From Candidatus Moranbacteria bacterium RIFOXYA12_FULL_44_15 (GTDB lineage: Bacteria; Patescibacteriota; Minisyncoccia; Moranbacterales; UBA2206): a stretch of 55,739 nucleotides of DNA. The notes under the pieces were generated by a model. It had not been told where the DNA came from. It searched no databases and saw only the letters and a list, made by a program, of their open reading frames with translations. Location of the stretch: the NCBI GenBank assembly GCA_001784815.1, contig MFSF01000012.1, positions 1 through 55,739 of the forward strand. Reading direction: 5' to 3'. The position numbers and the translations under genes were made by a program. Positions 30,989-39,220 of the stretch are shown here, piece after piece (positions within the stretch are counted from its first letter, which is position 1; every line of letters starts with the position of its first letter).

Positions 30989-33328
30989 ATGGGACGAAGA
31001 AAAAAAACACAAGGCGTTTCAAATGAAACCGCTGAAATAAAAAATAACCTGAAAATAGATATCGCCTCGGATGCCAAACGGAGCATCGCGGCGGTGGTTT
31101 TGTTTTCCCTGGCGATTCTTATGGCGCTGGGATTTTTAGGCAAAGCCGGAACAGTCGGTGGATCTTTAAATGAAGCGGCGGGAATGGCCATTGGCTGGAC
31201 TAAAATTATTTTCCCGCTTCTTCTGGCAGCGGCGGGAGCGGTTCTGCTTCTTCGAAGGGAGACTTCTTTTTATGTCGCAAAAATTTTAGGTTTATTTATC
31301 GTTCTTGTTGGCATCACCGGGTTTTCTCATTGGTTCTATGAGTCCGACAAAATGCTGAAGATGGCCAGTGGCGGCCATGGCGGGGGCTATTTGGGATATG
31401 TCGCGGCTTACGCGGCGACAAAATACTTGGGAAATGCCGGTGGTTTAGTAACAATTCTAGCTGGTTTTTTTATTGGAGCGATTGTGGCTTTCGATTTTTC
31501 CATAATGAGTTTGGCGGATAAATTCAAAAAGAAAGAAGCGGAGGCGGGAGAAGAGGAAAAGACAGCAGATGAATTGCCGCCGGAAAAAGTTCCTGTTTCT
31601 GAGGAAGCTTTCAAAGAAGAGAAAGAAATATTTGAAGATCCGAAAAATAATATAAAGAAAGTGGAGTTTGTGGAAGGTCCGGATCAGTTTGTTTCCAGTG
31701 ATTTGAATAAAAACTTCGCGGAATCCGGGCTTACGAGGCGCTCTTTGATTGTCGGGAGGAATAGCCAGAAATCTTCGAACAAGAAAAAATCAACATCAGG
31801 GGAAAAAAACTGGGAGTTTCCTCCGCTGGATCTTTTGGAAAAAAGTTCGGGATCAGCCAAAGGAGGAGACACCAATAAAAACGCGGAGATAATAGAAAAA
31901 ACGTTGCGTAATTTCGGCATAGAAGTGGAAAGAGGGGATATTTTGACCGGCCCTTCCGTTACGCAGTACAGCTTTCGGCCGGCAGTCGGCGTGAAAATTT
32001 CCAAAATTTTGGGATTGCAAAATGATTTGGCTTTGGCTTTGGCCGCTCATCCGATTCGCATCGAGGCTCCCATTCCGGGAAAATCTTTGATTGGCATTGA
32101 AGTTCCTAATAAAATTTCCGCGACAGTGAGGCTGCGGGATATTTTGGAAAGCTCCAACTTTCGTTCCAGGGAATCGGACTTGGCTTTGGCGCTCGGAGAG
32201 GATGTTAGCGGTCAGTTTATCTTTGGCAATTTGGAAAAAATGCCCCATCTGCTCATTGCCGGAGCGACCGGAACCGGAAAGTCAGTTTCCATAAATTCCA
32301 TAATCACGACTTTACTGTATCAAAACACCCCGGAGGAATTAAAATTTATTATGGTTGATCCCAAACGGGTCGAGCTTTCGCTCTATAATGGCATACCGCA
32401 TCTTTTGACTGACGTGATAGTGGAAAATGGCAAGGTGGTGAGCGCCCTTCGCTGGGCGGTTTCCGAAATGGAAAAGCGGTATCGCATCCTTCAGGATACC
32501 GGCTCGCGCGATATTCTCTCATATAAGGAAAAACAAAAACTAGGTAAAAAAATCAAATATACCGATTCGGAAACGAAAAAAACCGAGGAGCGAGAAATGG
32601 AAAATCTGCCATATATCGTCATAGTGATTGATGAATTGGCGGATCTTATGGGAAGCCATGGCAAAGAAGTGGAAGGGGCGATTGTCAGGATTGCTCAAAT
32701 GGCTCGGGCGGTGGGAATCCATTTGATACTTTCCACCCAGCGGCCGTCAGTGGAAGTTATCACCGGACTTATCAAGGCTAACGTGACTACGCGGGTGGCT
32801 TTCCAGGTGGCGACTCAGATCGATTCCCGGACTATTTTGGACATGGCGGGAGCGGAAAAACTTTTGGGAAACGGAGATTTGCTTTATCTTTCCGCCAGCT
32901 CTCCCAAACCGAAAAGAATCCAAGGAGTGTTTGTCAGTGAATCGGAAGTCAAGCGAGTGGTGAAATTCATTAAAGATCAAAAAGAAGAAAGGGGAGAGGA
33001 AGAAATTGGAGAAAATATTGTTGAAAATGTGCAACATGGCGGGCTTGATTTCAAGAACGCCGACCATGAAGAAAACGAAGATGATATGTATGAAGCGGCT
33101 AAAGCGGAAGTGACAAGGGCGAAAAAAGCTTCAGCGTCGCTTTTACAAAGACGTCTTCGCGTGGGATACGCTCGGGCGGCGCGACTTCTGGACGTTCTTG
33201 AAGAAAGAGGTATAATCGGTCCGGCAGACGGAGCCAAGCCTAGAGAAGTGTATGGCGCGGCTGAAGATGCTGTCAGTTATGAAAATCCGGTTGAAGATCA
33301 AAAGGAAAGAGATAAATGGCAAATGTAA
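30989..33328 (+). CDS. ftsK: DNA translocase FtsK/SpoIIIE
   Basis: 779 residues from ATG 30989 (a GTG at 30971 would add six). N-terminal four hydrophobic helices within the first 170 residues anchor it at the septum; an acidic linker follows; the motor has Walker A GATGTGKSVSIN, Walker B YIVIVIDELADLM, and STQRPSVEVITG; the C-terminal winged-helix gamma domain LLQRRLRVGYARAARLLDVL reads KOPS-like sites in the family. Role: chromosome segregation at division. rodZ starts 3 nt after the stop, so they form an operon. Confidence 0.95.
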   Translation: MGRRKKTQGVSNETAEIKNNLKIDIASDAKRSIAAVVLFSLAILMALGFLGKAGTVGGSLNEAAGMAIGWTKIIFPLLLAAAGAVLLLRRETSFYVAKILGLFIVLVGITGFSHWFYESDKMLKMASGGHGGGYLGYVAAYAATKYLGNAGGLVTILAGFFIGAIVAFDFSIMSLADKFKKKEAEAGEEEKTADELPPEKVPVSEEAFKEEKEIFEDPKNNIKKVEFVEGPDQFVSSDLNKNFAESGLTRRSLIVGRNSQKSSNKKKSTSGEKNWEFPPLDLLEKSSGSAKGGDTNKNAEIIEKTLRNFGIEVERGDILTGPSVTQYSFRPAVGVKISKILGLQNDLALALAAHPIRIEAPIPGKSLIGIEVPNKISATVRLRDILESSNFRSRESDLALALGEDVSGQFIFGNLEKMPHLLIAGATGTGKSVSINSIITTLLYQNTPEELKFIMVDPKRVELSLYNGIPHLLTDVIVENGKVVSALRWAVSEMEKRYRILQDTGSRDILSYKEKQKLGKKIKYTDSETKKTEEREMENLPYIVIVIDELADLMGSHGKEVEGAIVRIAQMARAVGIHLILSTQRPSVEVITGLIKANVTTRVAFQVATQIDSRTILDMAGAEKLLGNGDLLYLSASSPKPKRIQGVFVSESEVKRVVKFIKDQKEERGEEEIGENIVENVQHGGLDFKNADHEENEDDMYEAAKAEVTRAKKASASLLQRRLRVGYARAARLLDVLEERGIIGPADGAKPREVYGAAEDAVSYENPVEDQKERDKWQM

Positions 33329-33331
33329 GTT

Positions 33332-34339
33332 ATGAATGGCTTTACCAAGAAAAAAGTAGGAACTTTGACGCTGGGGGAAAAACTGAAGAAACTTCGCGAA
33401 GAAAGAAGGGTTTCTCTCGGCGAAGTGTCCCGCTGTTCTCGGATAAAAGTGGAATATCTGGAATATCTCGAGGAGGGAAATTACGAAAAGCTTCCGGCAG
33501 ATGTTTATGTCAAAGGGTTTCTCAGGAGTTACGCGGAATTTTTAGGCGCTGACGAAGAAGCGCTTATTAAATTTTATGAAAAAGAAAAAGGAATTAAGAG
33601 AAATATAAGAGGAAGTGTTGATGAAGGCAGAGATAACGTGAAGGCCATCAATATTTCTTCTTTTGTTCTTACTCCCAAAAAAATTTTTTCCGTTCTTGGA
33701 GTTATCATAATTCTTTCCGGTTTTTTGTATTTGTATCGGCAAGTAAATTCTTTTGCCAGCAATCCCAGATTGGTAGTCATAAGCCCTCGGGATAATTCAG
33801 AGGTGGACGGGAATTCAGTGGTATTGGAAGGCGTTACGGAGAAAGAGGCAAATCTTTTTATCAATGACCAGCCGATATTGGTTAATGATGAGGGAAAATT
33901 CAGGGAAGAAATTACTTTGCAATCGGGAGTAAATGTTATCAGTGTTAAATCGGTGAATAAGTTTGAAAAAGAAGCGATTGAATCCGTAACGGTAAATTCC
34001 AAATATCAGGCAGCGGACAGTCCGCAAGATAGTTCTCCTGATCCGGAAAACAAAGACGGATTGGAAAACGCCGGAAACGAAAATAACGAGGTGCAAATCG
34101 AAGTGCGCGTTGATCCGGGACCGGTGTGGCTTTCGATCGAGTCTGACGATAATCTGGTTTTCAGCGGGACGATGTTGACGGGGGCGACGCAGATTTTCAA
34201 AGCGCGGGAGAGAATCGTGGTGAATTCCGGGCGCGCCAATGCCACCTTTGTTAAATTTAACGGAAAAGATATAGGCGCTCTTAGTCAGGAGGCGGGAGCG
34301 GTTCGGGGGGTGGTATTTAATAAAGATACAAAATACTGA
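33332..34339 (+). CDS. rodZ: RodZ-like cell-shape protein
   Basis: 335 residues. N-terminal HTH (LGEKLKKLREERRVSLGEVS, about 14-33, with RIKVEYLEYLEEGNYEKLPADVYVKGFLRSYA) is the RodZ cytoplasmic domain that binds MreB in rods. A transmembrane helix is at about 113-133 (IFSVLGVIIILSGFLYLY). The outer part has a Big/IPT-like beta domain (VISPRDNSEVDGNSVVLEGV) and a C-terminal DUF4115 domain (PVWLSIESDDNLVFSG). Follows ftsK directly, linking division and shape. Confidence 0.88.
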   Translation: MNGFTKKKVGTLTLGEKLKKLREERRVSLGEVSRCSRIKVEYLEYLEEGNYEKLPADVYVKGFLRSYAEFLGADEEALIKFYEKEKGIKRNIRGSVDEGRDNVKAINISSFVLTPKKIFSVLGVIIILSGFLYLYRQVNSFASNPRLVVISPRDNSEVDGNSVVLEGVTEKEANLFINDQPILVNDEGKFREEITLQSGVNVISVKSVNKFEKEAIESVTVNSKYQAADSPQDSSPDPENKDGLENAGNENNEVQIEVRVDPGPVWLSIESDDNLVFSGTMLTGATQIFKARERIVVNSGRANATFVKFNGKDIGALSQEAGAVRGVVFNKDTKY

Positions 34340-34366
34340 TTTTCTGGTTGAACTGGTTTTTTTGGG

Positions 34367-34394
34367 TTGCCAATTTTTTAGTCTTTGGTATACT
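34367..34394 (+). promoter_or_regulatory. recA promoter
   Basis: TTGCCA (34367-34372), 16 nt, TATACT (34389-34394), the same hexamers as the tuf promoter. The leader to 34671 would be about 270 nt and contains element A2. No LexA box could be recognised. Confidence 0.65.
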
Positions 34395-34438
34395 GTAAGT
34401 AGTGGTTGAATACCACTGAAAAGTTTTTAATAAAATCG

Positions 34439-34590
34439 GGACTTATGTGTTTGACTCGTCACGGCTCGCGATTCCGGCCATACGTTTGTTTTTTATCGCA
34501 GCATACTCCAATAGGGCGCATCTTAAGGGATACTCTTTCCCGTTCGCAAGCCTTCATAAGCTCACCGTTCCGAGTCAAATGCATAAGTTC
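34439..34590. repeat. Palindromic dispersed element, family A copy 2
   Basis: A 152-bp element. Both ends differ from the other copies in a matched way: ACTTATG at the left and CATAAGT at the right instead of ACTTACG/CGTAAGT, keeping the pairing. About 80% similar to A3 at 54306. Confidence 0.88.
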
Positions 34591-34671
34591 TAAAAATATA
34601 AAATATTCGGTTGAGCTGGTCTGTAAGACTTGATAACCAGAAAACCAGCTCAACCAGAAAACCAGGTTACT

Positions 34672-35673
34672 ATGGTAGAACAAAAAAGCAAAGGGGTGGA
34701 AAATGTAGTGGATGAAATCAGGGAGAAATTCGGAGAAGGGGTCATTATGAAGTTGGGGGATGTCAAGAAAGTCAATGTGGAGTCAATTCCGACCGGATCA
34801 ATTTCTTTGGATTTGGCGCTGGGAATCGGCGGCATTCCGCGCGGGCGGGTTATTGAAGTATACGGACCGGAATCTTCCGGAAAAACTACGCTGACGCTGC
34901 ATATCATCGCTAACGCTCAGCGCGTTGGCGGAACAGCGGCGTTTATCGATGCCGAGCACGCCATGGATCCGGAATACGCCAGAAAAATCGGAGTGAATGT
35001 GAATGATCTTCTTATTTCTCAGCCGGACAACGGGGAGCAAGCTTTGGATATTGTTGAAACACTGGTTAATTCCGGTCAAATAGCGGTAATCGTGGTGGAC
35101 AGCGTGGCGGCATTGGTGCCGAAAGCGGAAATCGAGGGAGATATGGGCGACCAGCATATGGGTCGCCAGGCTCGTTTGATGTCGCAAGCGCTTCGCAAGC
35201 TTACGGCTATTGTGGCGAAAAGCAATTGCACGGTCATTTTCATCAACCAGATTCGGATGAAAATCGGAGTGGTGTTCGGCAATCCGGAAACAACCACCGG
35301 AGGCAATGCGCTCAAATTCTATTGCTCGGTCAGGATTGAGGTGAGAAGGTCGGCGCAAATCAAAAAAGGCGAAGAGATTGTCGGTAACCGCACGAAAGTA
35401 AAAATAGTTAAAAACAAAGTGGCGCCGCCTTTTCGGACAACTGAATTTGATATTATGTATAACGAAGGAATCAGCGCGGCGGGAGATATCTTGGACACGG
35501 GCGTCAAATATGAGGTTGTCGCCAAGAAAGGCAATTCCTACGCTTTCGGTGAAGTGAAATTGGGAGTCGGGCGCGAAGCGGCCAAAGCCATGCTCAAAGC
35601 CGACGCAAAACTCGCGAAAGAAATTTCCAAAAATATTTTTGAGAAAGTAAAAGAGCTGGAAAGCGCGGGATAA
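34672..35673 (+). CDS. recA: Recombinase RecA
   Basis: 333 residues from ATG 34672 (a TTG at 34630 lies in the leader hairpin and is rejected). Walker [14 protein letters not shown], Walker [38 protein letters not shown] (loop L1), [21 protein letters not shown] (loop L2) are canonical. Catalyses strand exchange in repair. The usual acidic tail is short (ending VKELESAG). Preceded by a 12-bp leader hairpin. Confidence 0.97.
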   Translation: MVEQKSKGVENVVDEIREKFGEGVIMKLGDVKKVNVESIPTGSISLDLALGIGGIPRGRVIEVYGPESSGKTTLTLHIIANAQRVGGTAAFIDAEHAMDPEYARKIGVNVNDLLISQPDNGEQALDIVETLVNSGQIAVIVVDSVAALVPKAEIEGDMGDQHMGRQARLMSQALRKLTAIVAKSNCTVIFINQIRMKIGVVFGNPETTTGGNALKFYCSVRIEVRRSAQIKKGEEIVGNRTKVKIVKNKVAPPFRTTEFDIMYNEGISAAGDILDTGVKYEVVAKKGNSYAFGEVKLGVGREAAKAMLKADAKLAKEISKNIFEKVKELESAG

Positions 35674-35772
35674 AAGTTGGCTTGCGAAAATAGAAATTGT
35701 TTGCTAGCATTAAGAGTAGATAAACCCTCTTGAGGTGTTTTTAATTTAATTAAACAACTAAACATTCAAAAA

Positions 35773-36852
35773 ATGAGATACATGGAAGAATTTCCTCTTT
35801 CCAGCACAAGAGTGGAGGGAGTGGCTAAAAAGTTTAATCTTTCGGATATAAACGAAAGAAAGGAATATTTTGAGGCAAAGGTTGGAGGTGAAATCGCCAA
35901 ACTCAAGAAATATTTTGAGGAAGGTAAAACCTTTATCGTGTATTTTTTGGGGAAAAAGAATGCTGGTAAAGGTACTTATACTAAGCTACTCATGGAAATT
36001 TTTGGCAAAGACAGAATCGGACATATTTCAGTGGGGGATGTAGTAAGGGACGTACACGCAGCGATGGAAAACGAGGATGAAAAGAAAAAACTGCTGGAAT
36101 ACTTGCATAAAAATTATCGGGGCTACATTACTCCGGAAGAAGGTATCGAGGCGCTTCTTAATCGCGATACCAAAACACTTTTGCCGGATGAGTTTATCAT
36201 GGCTCTTGTCAAGAGAGAAATTGACAAGATGGGTAAAAAGGCCATCTTTCTGGATGGGTTCCCTCGAAACTTAGATCAAGTTTCTTACTCGTTGTTTTTC
36301 AAGGAACTTATTGACTACCGTCAGGATCCGGATATTTTCGTGGCTATTGATATCCCGGAAGCGGTTATTGATGAACGGATGAAATACCGGGCGGTTTGTC
36401 CGATTTGCCATACGCCAAGAAATTTGAAATTATTCGCCACTAAAGAAGTTGGATATGACGAGGATAAAAAAGAATTCTTTTTGAAATGCGATAACCCGGA
36501 ATGCGCGAATGCCCGGATGAGCGCCAAAGAAGGGGATAATTTGGGTATCGAAACTATCCGTGATCGACTGGAAATGGATGATAAGTTGATCGCCAAAGTT
36601 TTCTCGCTTCATGGAGTTCCTAAGGCTCTTATCCGAAATGCCGTTCCGGTGGAAAAAGCCAAAGAATTGACAGACGAGTATGAAATCACCCCGGAGTATT
36701 ATTATGAATATGATGAAGTCTCTAAAACCGTCAGGACGCTGGAGCGGCCTTATTCCGTCAAAGACGACGAAGGAGTGGAAGTTTTCAGTCTCCTGGCTCC
36801 GCCGGTAGCCGTTTCTCTTGTCCGGCAGCTGATAAAAGTGCTTGGACTATAG
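35773..36852 (+). CDS. Adenylate-kinase-like nucleoside monophosphate kinase, extended
   Basis: 359 residues, much longer than Adk (about 215). An N-terminal extension of about 50 residues precedes the P-loop FLGKKNAGKGTYTKL (about 57-71). Then HISVGDVVRD, a family NMP-binding region with extra helices, IFLDGFPRN, and a zinc-type LID with CPICH and CDNPEC. ATP+AMP kinase activity is likely but G-K-K-N-A-G-K-G is an unusual P-loop (usual GxPGxGKG). C-terminal 70 residues are also extra. Annotated in CPR as adenylate kinase family. Confidence 0.8.
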   Translation: MRYMEEFPLSSTRVEGVAKKFNLSDINERKEYFEAKVGGEIAKLKKYFEEGKTFIVYFLGKKNAGKGTYTKLLMEIFGKDRIGHISVGDVVRDVHAAMENEDEKKKLLEYLHKNYRGYITPEEGIEALLNRDTKTLLPDEFIMALVKREIDKMGKKAIFLDGFPRNLDQVSYSLFFKELIDYRQDPDIFVAIDIPEAVIDERMKYRAVCPICHTPRNLKLFATKEVGYDEDKKEFFLKCDNPECANARMSAKEGDNLGIETIRDRLEMDDKLIAKVFSLHGVPKALIRNAVPVEKAKELTDEYEITPEYYYEYDEVSKTVRTLERPYSVKDDEGVEVFSLLAPPVAVSLVRQLIKVLGL

Positions 36853-36874
36853 AAAAGTTGAAAGACATATTTAC

Positions 36875-36907
36875 AAAAAAATCCTCCCATATGGGAGGAT
36901 TTTTTTA
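36875..36907. terminator. Bidirectional terminator between adk-like gene and rpmB
   Basis: AATCCTCCCATATGGGAGGATT perfect palindrome with A-run left and T-run right. Serves both convergent genes; the rpmB stop overlaps its right edge. Confidence 0.88.
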
Positions 36908-37081
36908 GGCTTGCTTTTTGGAAGCGGTTTTGATGCATTTGGTGCAAACTTTTTTCCTTTGACCGTCAACCTTTTTGCTTTGCAGATTAATGGCGAAAGT
37001 TCTGCGGGTTTTGACGTTGGAGTGGCTGACTTTGTGTCCGGTCATGGAACCTCGCCCGCAAACATCACAAGTTCTACTCAT
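36905..37081 (-). CDS. rpmB: Ribosomal protein L28
   Basis: A 58-residue gene on the minus strand. The start reads [20 protein letters not shown], followed by [12 protein letters not shown], then [12 protein letters not shown]: the L28 pattern of N-terminal CxxC, GxxVSHS-x-x-x-T-R-R and a second CxxC (residues 46-49), so a zinc-binding form. Start at ATG 37081. It converges on the adk-like gene. Confidence 0.93.
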   Translation of the reverse strand: MSRTCDVCGRGSMTGHKVSHSNVKTRRTFAINLQSKKVDGQRKKVCTKCIKTASKKQA

Positions 37082-37084
37082 AGG

Positions 37085-37210
37085 TTACGAAATACGAATT
37101 AAATACGAAATACGAAAGTACGAAAAATTATAATGAGAACTATCCTGTCGAGTAGCCATGATCAGCCCGTAAAATAATTTCGTATTTTCGTTTATTTCGT
37201 AGTTCGTAAA
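37085..37210. repeat. cgaaatac-type long hairpin upstream of M50 protease and rpmB
   Basis: TTACGAAATACGAA... at the left and TTTCGTAGTTCGTAA at the right are inverse to each other over about 40 bp with interruptions. Same family as 51313-51411 and 51983-52081. Lies in the divergent spacer rpmB / M50 gene. Confidence 0.75.
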
Positions 37211-37269
37211 TGGGTTGATTTGTTACGAAATATACGTTAACATACAAAAGTAATATTAGCAAGAAAAAC

Positions 37270-37965
37270 ATGCTAAATGAAATTGTCCTAATCGTTTTCT
37301 ATATCATTATTCTGCTTTACTCGGTAATTATTCACGAAGTGGCGCACGGCGTGGCGGCTTTGTGGCTGGGGGATACGACGGCCAAGTACGCCGGAAGGAT
37401 TACGGCTAATCCTTTCAAACACATTGATCCCTGGCTGACAATCGGAATGCCGATAATGATGCTTCTTCTGACGGGCTTCCGCTTTGCTTTTGGTTCGGCC
37501 AAACCCGTGCCGTATAACCCGTATAATCTTCGCGATCAGAAATGGGGTCCGGCGCTGGTGGGGCTGGCGGGTCCGGCGACCAATATTTCCATCGCGCTCA
37601 TTGCCACCGCGTTCGCCAGATTCATTTCTATTCCATCAGGCCTGAAAAGAGATATCATTATTAACTTCAATGATTGGGGGCGGATTTCTGAAGTAATTTC
37701 GGGCTCTTTTCAAACTATATTTTTTGAGCTTTTGGTAATAATAATTTTTTGGAATGTTCTTTTGGCTTTTTTTAATCTTATTCCCATTCCGCCGCTGGAC
37801 GGTTCCAAGTTGCTTTTTTCTCTTTTCCCGATGAAGATAGAAATGATGGCCATGTTGGAACAGTTCGGGTTTGTTATCCTTTTGTTTTTTATCATATTCT
37901 TTTCCGGGCCCTTGGGCGCTTTCCTGAATTTTATGTTGAGTTTGTTTTTAGGGATAACGGTTTAG
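37270..37965 (+). CDS. Site-2 protease-like zinc metalloprotease (M50)
   Basis: 231 residues, polytopic. The active site HEVAH is in the first helix (VIIHEVAHGVAALWLGD, about 21-38) and the third zinc ligand Asp is in NLIPIPPLDGSKLL (about 169-182). This is the small M50B/SpoIVFB-like rhomboid-free class without PDZ domain. It cleaves within membranes; the substrate is unknown. Stands alone before the str operon. Confidence 0.9.
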   Translation: MLNEIVLIVFYIIILLYSVIIHEVAHGVAALWLGDTTAKYAGRITANPFKHIDPWLTIGMPIMMLLLTGFRFAFGSAKPVPYNPYNLRDQKWGPALVGLAGPATNISIALIATAFARFISIPSGLKRDIIINFNDWGRISEVISGSFQTIFFELLVIIIFWNVLLAFFNLIPIPPLDGSKLLFSLFPMKIEMMAMLEQFGFVILLFFIIFFSGPLGAFLNFMLSLFLGITV

Positions 37966-37994
37966 GAGCAAAAATTGAAAGATAAGATTAAGAT

Positions 37995-38023
37995 TTGACA
38001 TATTTGGATATATCGTCTAATAT
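37995..38023 (+). promoter_or_regulatory. str operon promoter
   Basis: TTGACA (37995-38000), 17 nt, TAATAT (38018-38023), 94 nt before rpsL. The leader holds a cgaat palindrome (GAATGCATTC at about 38069-38078). Confidence 0.8.
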
Positions 38024-38116
38024 TATTTTGCTGGGCAACCGTATGCTAATTGTCGCGAATGTCTAGACGAATGCATTCGAATTCATTCGTTTTTTAATTA
38101 GAAATTATTTGCATTT

Positions 38117-38536
38117 ATGCCGACAATCAACCAACTTAAACGAAGACCAAGAAAGACAGGGAAGAAGAAAAGCAAGTCCCCGGCTTTTAAGCATGTTTTC
38201 AATACTTTGAAAAACAAGCCCGTCAGCACCGGCAGTCCTTTCAAGCGGGGAGTTTGTATCAAAGTTTCCACTACTACGCCGAAGAAACCGAACTCAGCTT
38301 TGCGGAAAATCGCGAGAGTCAAACTTACCAACGGAATGGAAGTAACCGCCTATATTCCCGGCATCGGACATAATCTTCAGGAACACTCGATTGTTATGAT
38401 TCGGGGGGGTCGCGTGAAAGACCTTCCGGGAGTCCGGTATCATATTGTCCGGGGAGTGCTGGACAGCGCCGGAACAGCCAACCGGAAGCAAGGGCGAAGT
38501 AAATATGGAGCGAAAAGAGAGAAAGCTAAAGAGTAA
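38117..38536 (+). CDS. rpsL: Ribosomal protein S12
   Basis: 139 residues. [15 protein letters not shown] with the decoding-site Lys, [12 protein letters not shown] and [17 protein letters not shown] are canonical. First gene of rpsL-rpsG-fusA. No Shine-Dalgarno. Followed by a long cgaat hairpin before rpsG. Confidence 0.98.
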   Translation: MPTINQLKRRPRKTGKKKSKSPAFKHVFNTLKNKPVSTGSPFKRGVCIKVSTTTPKKPNSALRKIARVKLTNGMEVTAYIPGIGHNLQEHSIVMIRGGRVKDLPGVRYHIVRGVLDSAGTANRKQGRSKYGAKREKAKE

Positions 38537-38542
38537 ATAAGC

Positions 38543-38650
38543 GCGATACGAATACCACGAATTGCATACGAATACCACGAATTGTTCGTAGCATTCGTAT
38601 GTAATTCGTAGATTGGTATTGGGTTAATGTAATTCGTAGATTAGTATCGC
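38543..38650. repeat. gcgatac-type hairpin between rpsL and rpsG
   Basis: GCGATACGAAT at the left and the inverse ATTAGTATCGC at the right bound a 108-bp near-palindrome of ACGAAT/ATTCGT words, with one internal partial duplication. It ends with CGCTTGTAAAATT then ATG of rpsG, without Shine-Dalgarno. Confidence 0.85.
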
Positions 38651-38660
38651 TTGTAAAATT

Positions 38661-39128
38661 ATGCCAAGGCGCAAGAGAGTATACAAAAAAACCGCTAAAG
38701 TTGATCCGAAATACGGCAATTTGTTGGTGGGAAAATTTATCGGGAACATTATGCTGGAAGGAAAGAGATCAACGGCGGAGAAAATAGTTTACGACGCTTT
38801 TGACGCTATTCACGCGCGCACCAAAAAAGGCGGACTGAATGTTTTTGAGCAAGCTATCAAAAACGTTTCTCCCTTGGTTGAATTGAAATCCCGAAGAGTG
38901 GGAGGCGCCAACTATCAAGTGCCGGTTCCGGTGGCGGGAGAAAGAAGAGTGACGTTGGCGATTCGTTGGATAAAGAAAGCTATGAATACTAAAAAAGGCA
39001 AAAAGACGGCGGAAAAACTGGCTGACGAACTTATTGACGCGTCCAACAAAACCGGAGTGGCTATCAAAAAAAGGGAAGACGTACACCGGATGGCGGATGC
39101 CAATAAGGCGTTTGCCCACTTCGCTTAG
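38661..39128 (+). CDS. rpsG: Ribosomal protein S7
   Basis: 155 residues. Start MPRRKRVYKK; VDPKYGNLLVGKFIGNIMLEG, VSPLVELKSRRVGGANYQVPV and IRWIKKAMNT are typical. Binds 16S rRNA 3' domain. Flanked on both sides by gcgatac hairpins. Confidence 0.97.
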   Translation: MPRRKRVYKKTAKVDPKYGNLLVGKFIGNIMLEGKRSTAEKIVYDAFDAIHARTKKGGLNVFEQAIKNVSPLVELKSRRVGGANYQVPVPVAGERRVTLAIRWIKKAMNTKKGKKTAEKLADELIDASNKTGVAIKKREDVHRMADANKAFAHFA

Positions 39129-39130
39129 TC

Positions 39131-39210
39131 GCGATACGAATGCCACGAATTGCATACGAATGACACGAATTATTCGTAGCATTCGTATGTCATTCGTAGA
39201 TTAGTATCGC
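39131..39210. repeat. gcgatac-type hairpin between rpsG and fusA
   Basis: An 80-bp near-perfect palindrome, GCGATACGAAT...ATTAGTATCGC, ending CTTGTAAAATT-ATG of fusA. Right 30 bp are almost identical to the right end of 38543-38650. Confidence 0.88.
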
Positions 39211-39220
39211 TTGTAAAATT

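Larger units (their letters stand above)
34340..34661. repeat. Long-range inverted repeat around the recA promoter region
   Basis: TTTTCTGGTTGAACTGGTT (34340-34358) is the inverse, with one mismatch, of 34643-34661. A third copy of GGTTGAGCTGGT (34609-34620) makes a 12-bp hairpin with 34644-34655 just before recA. Element A2 and the recA promoter lie inside. Confidence 0.75.
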
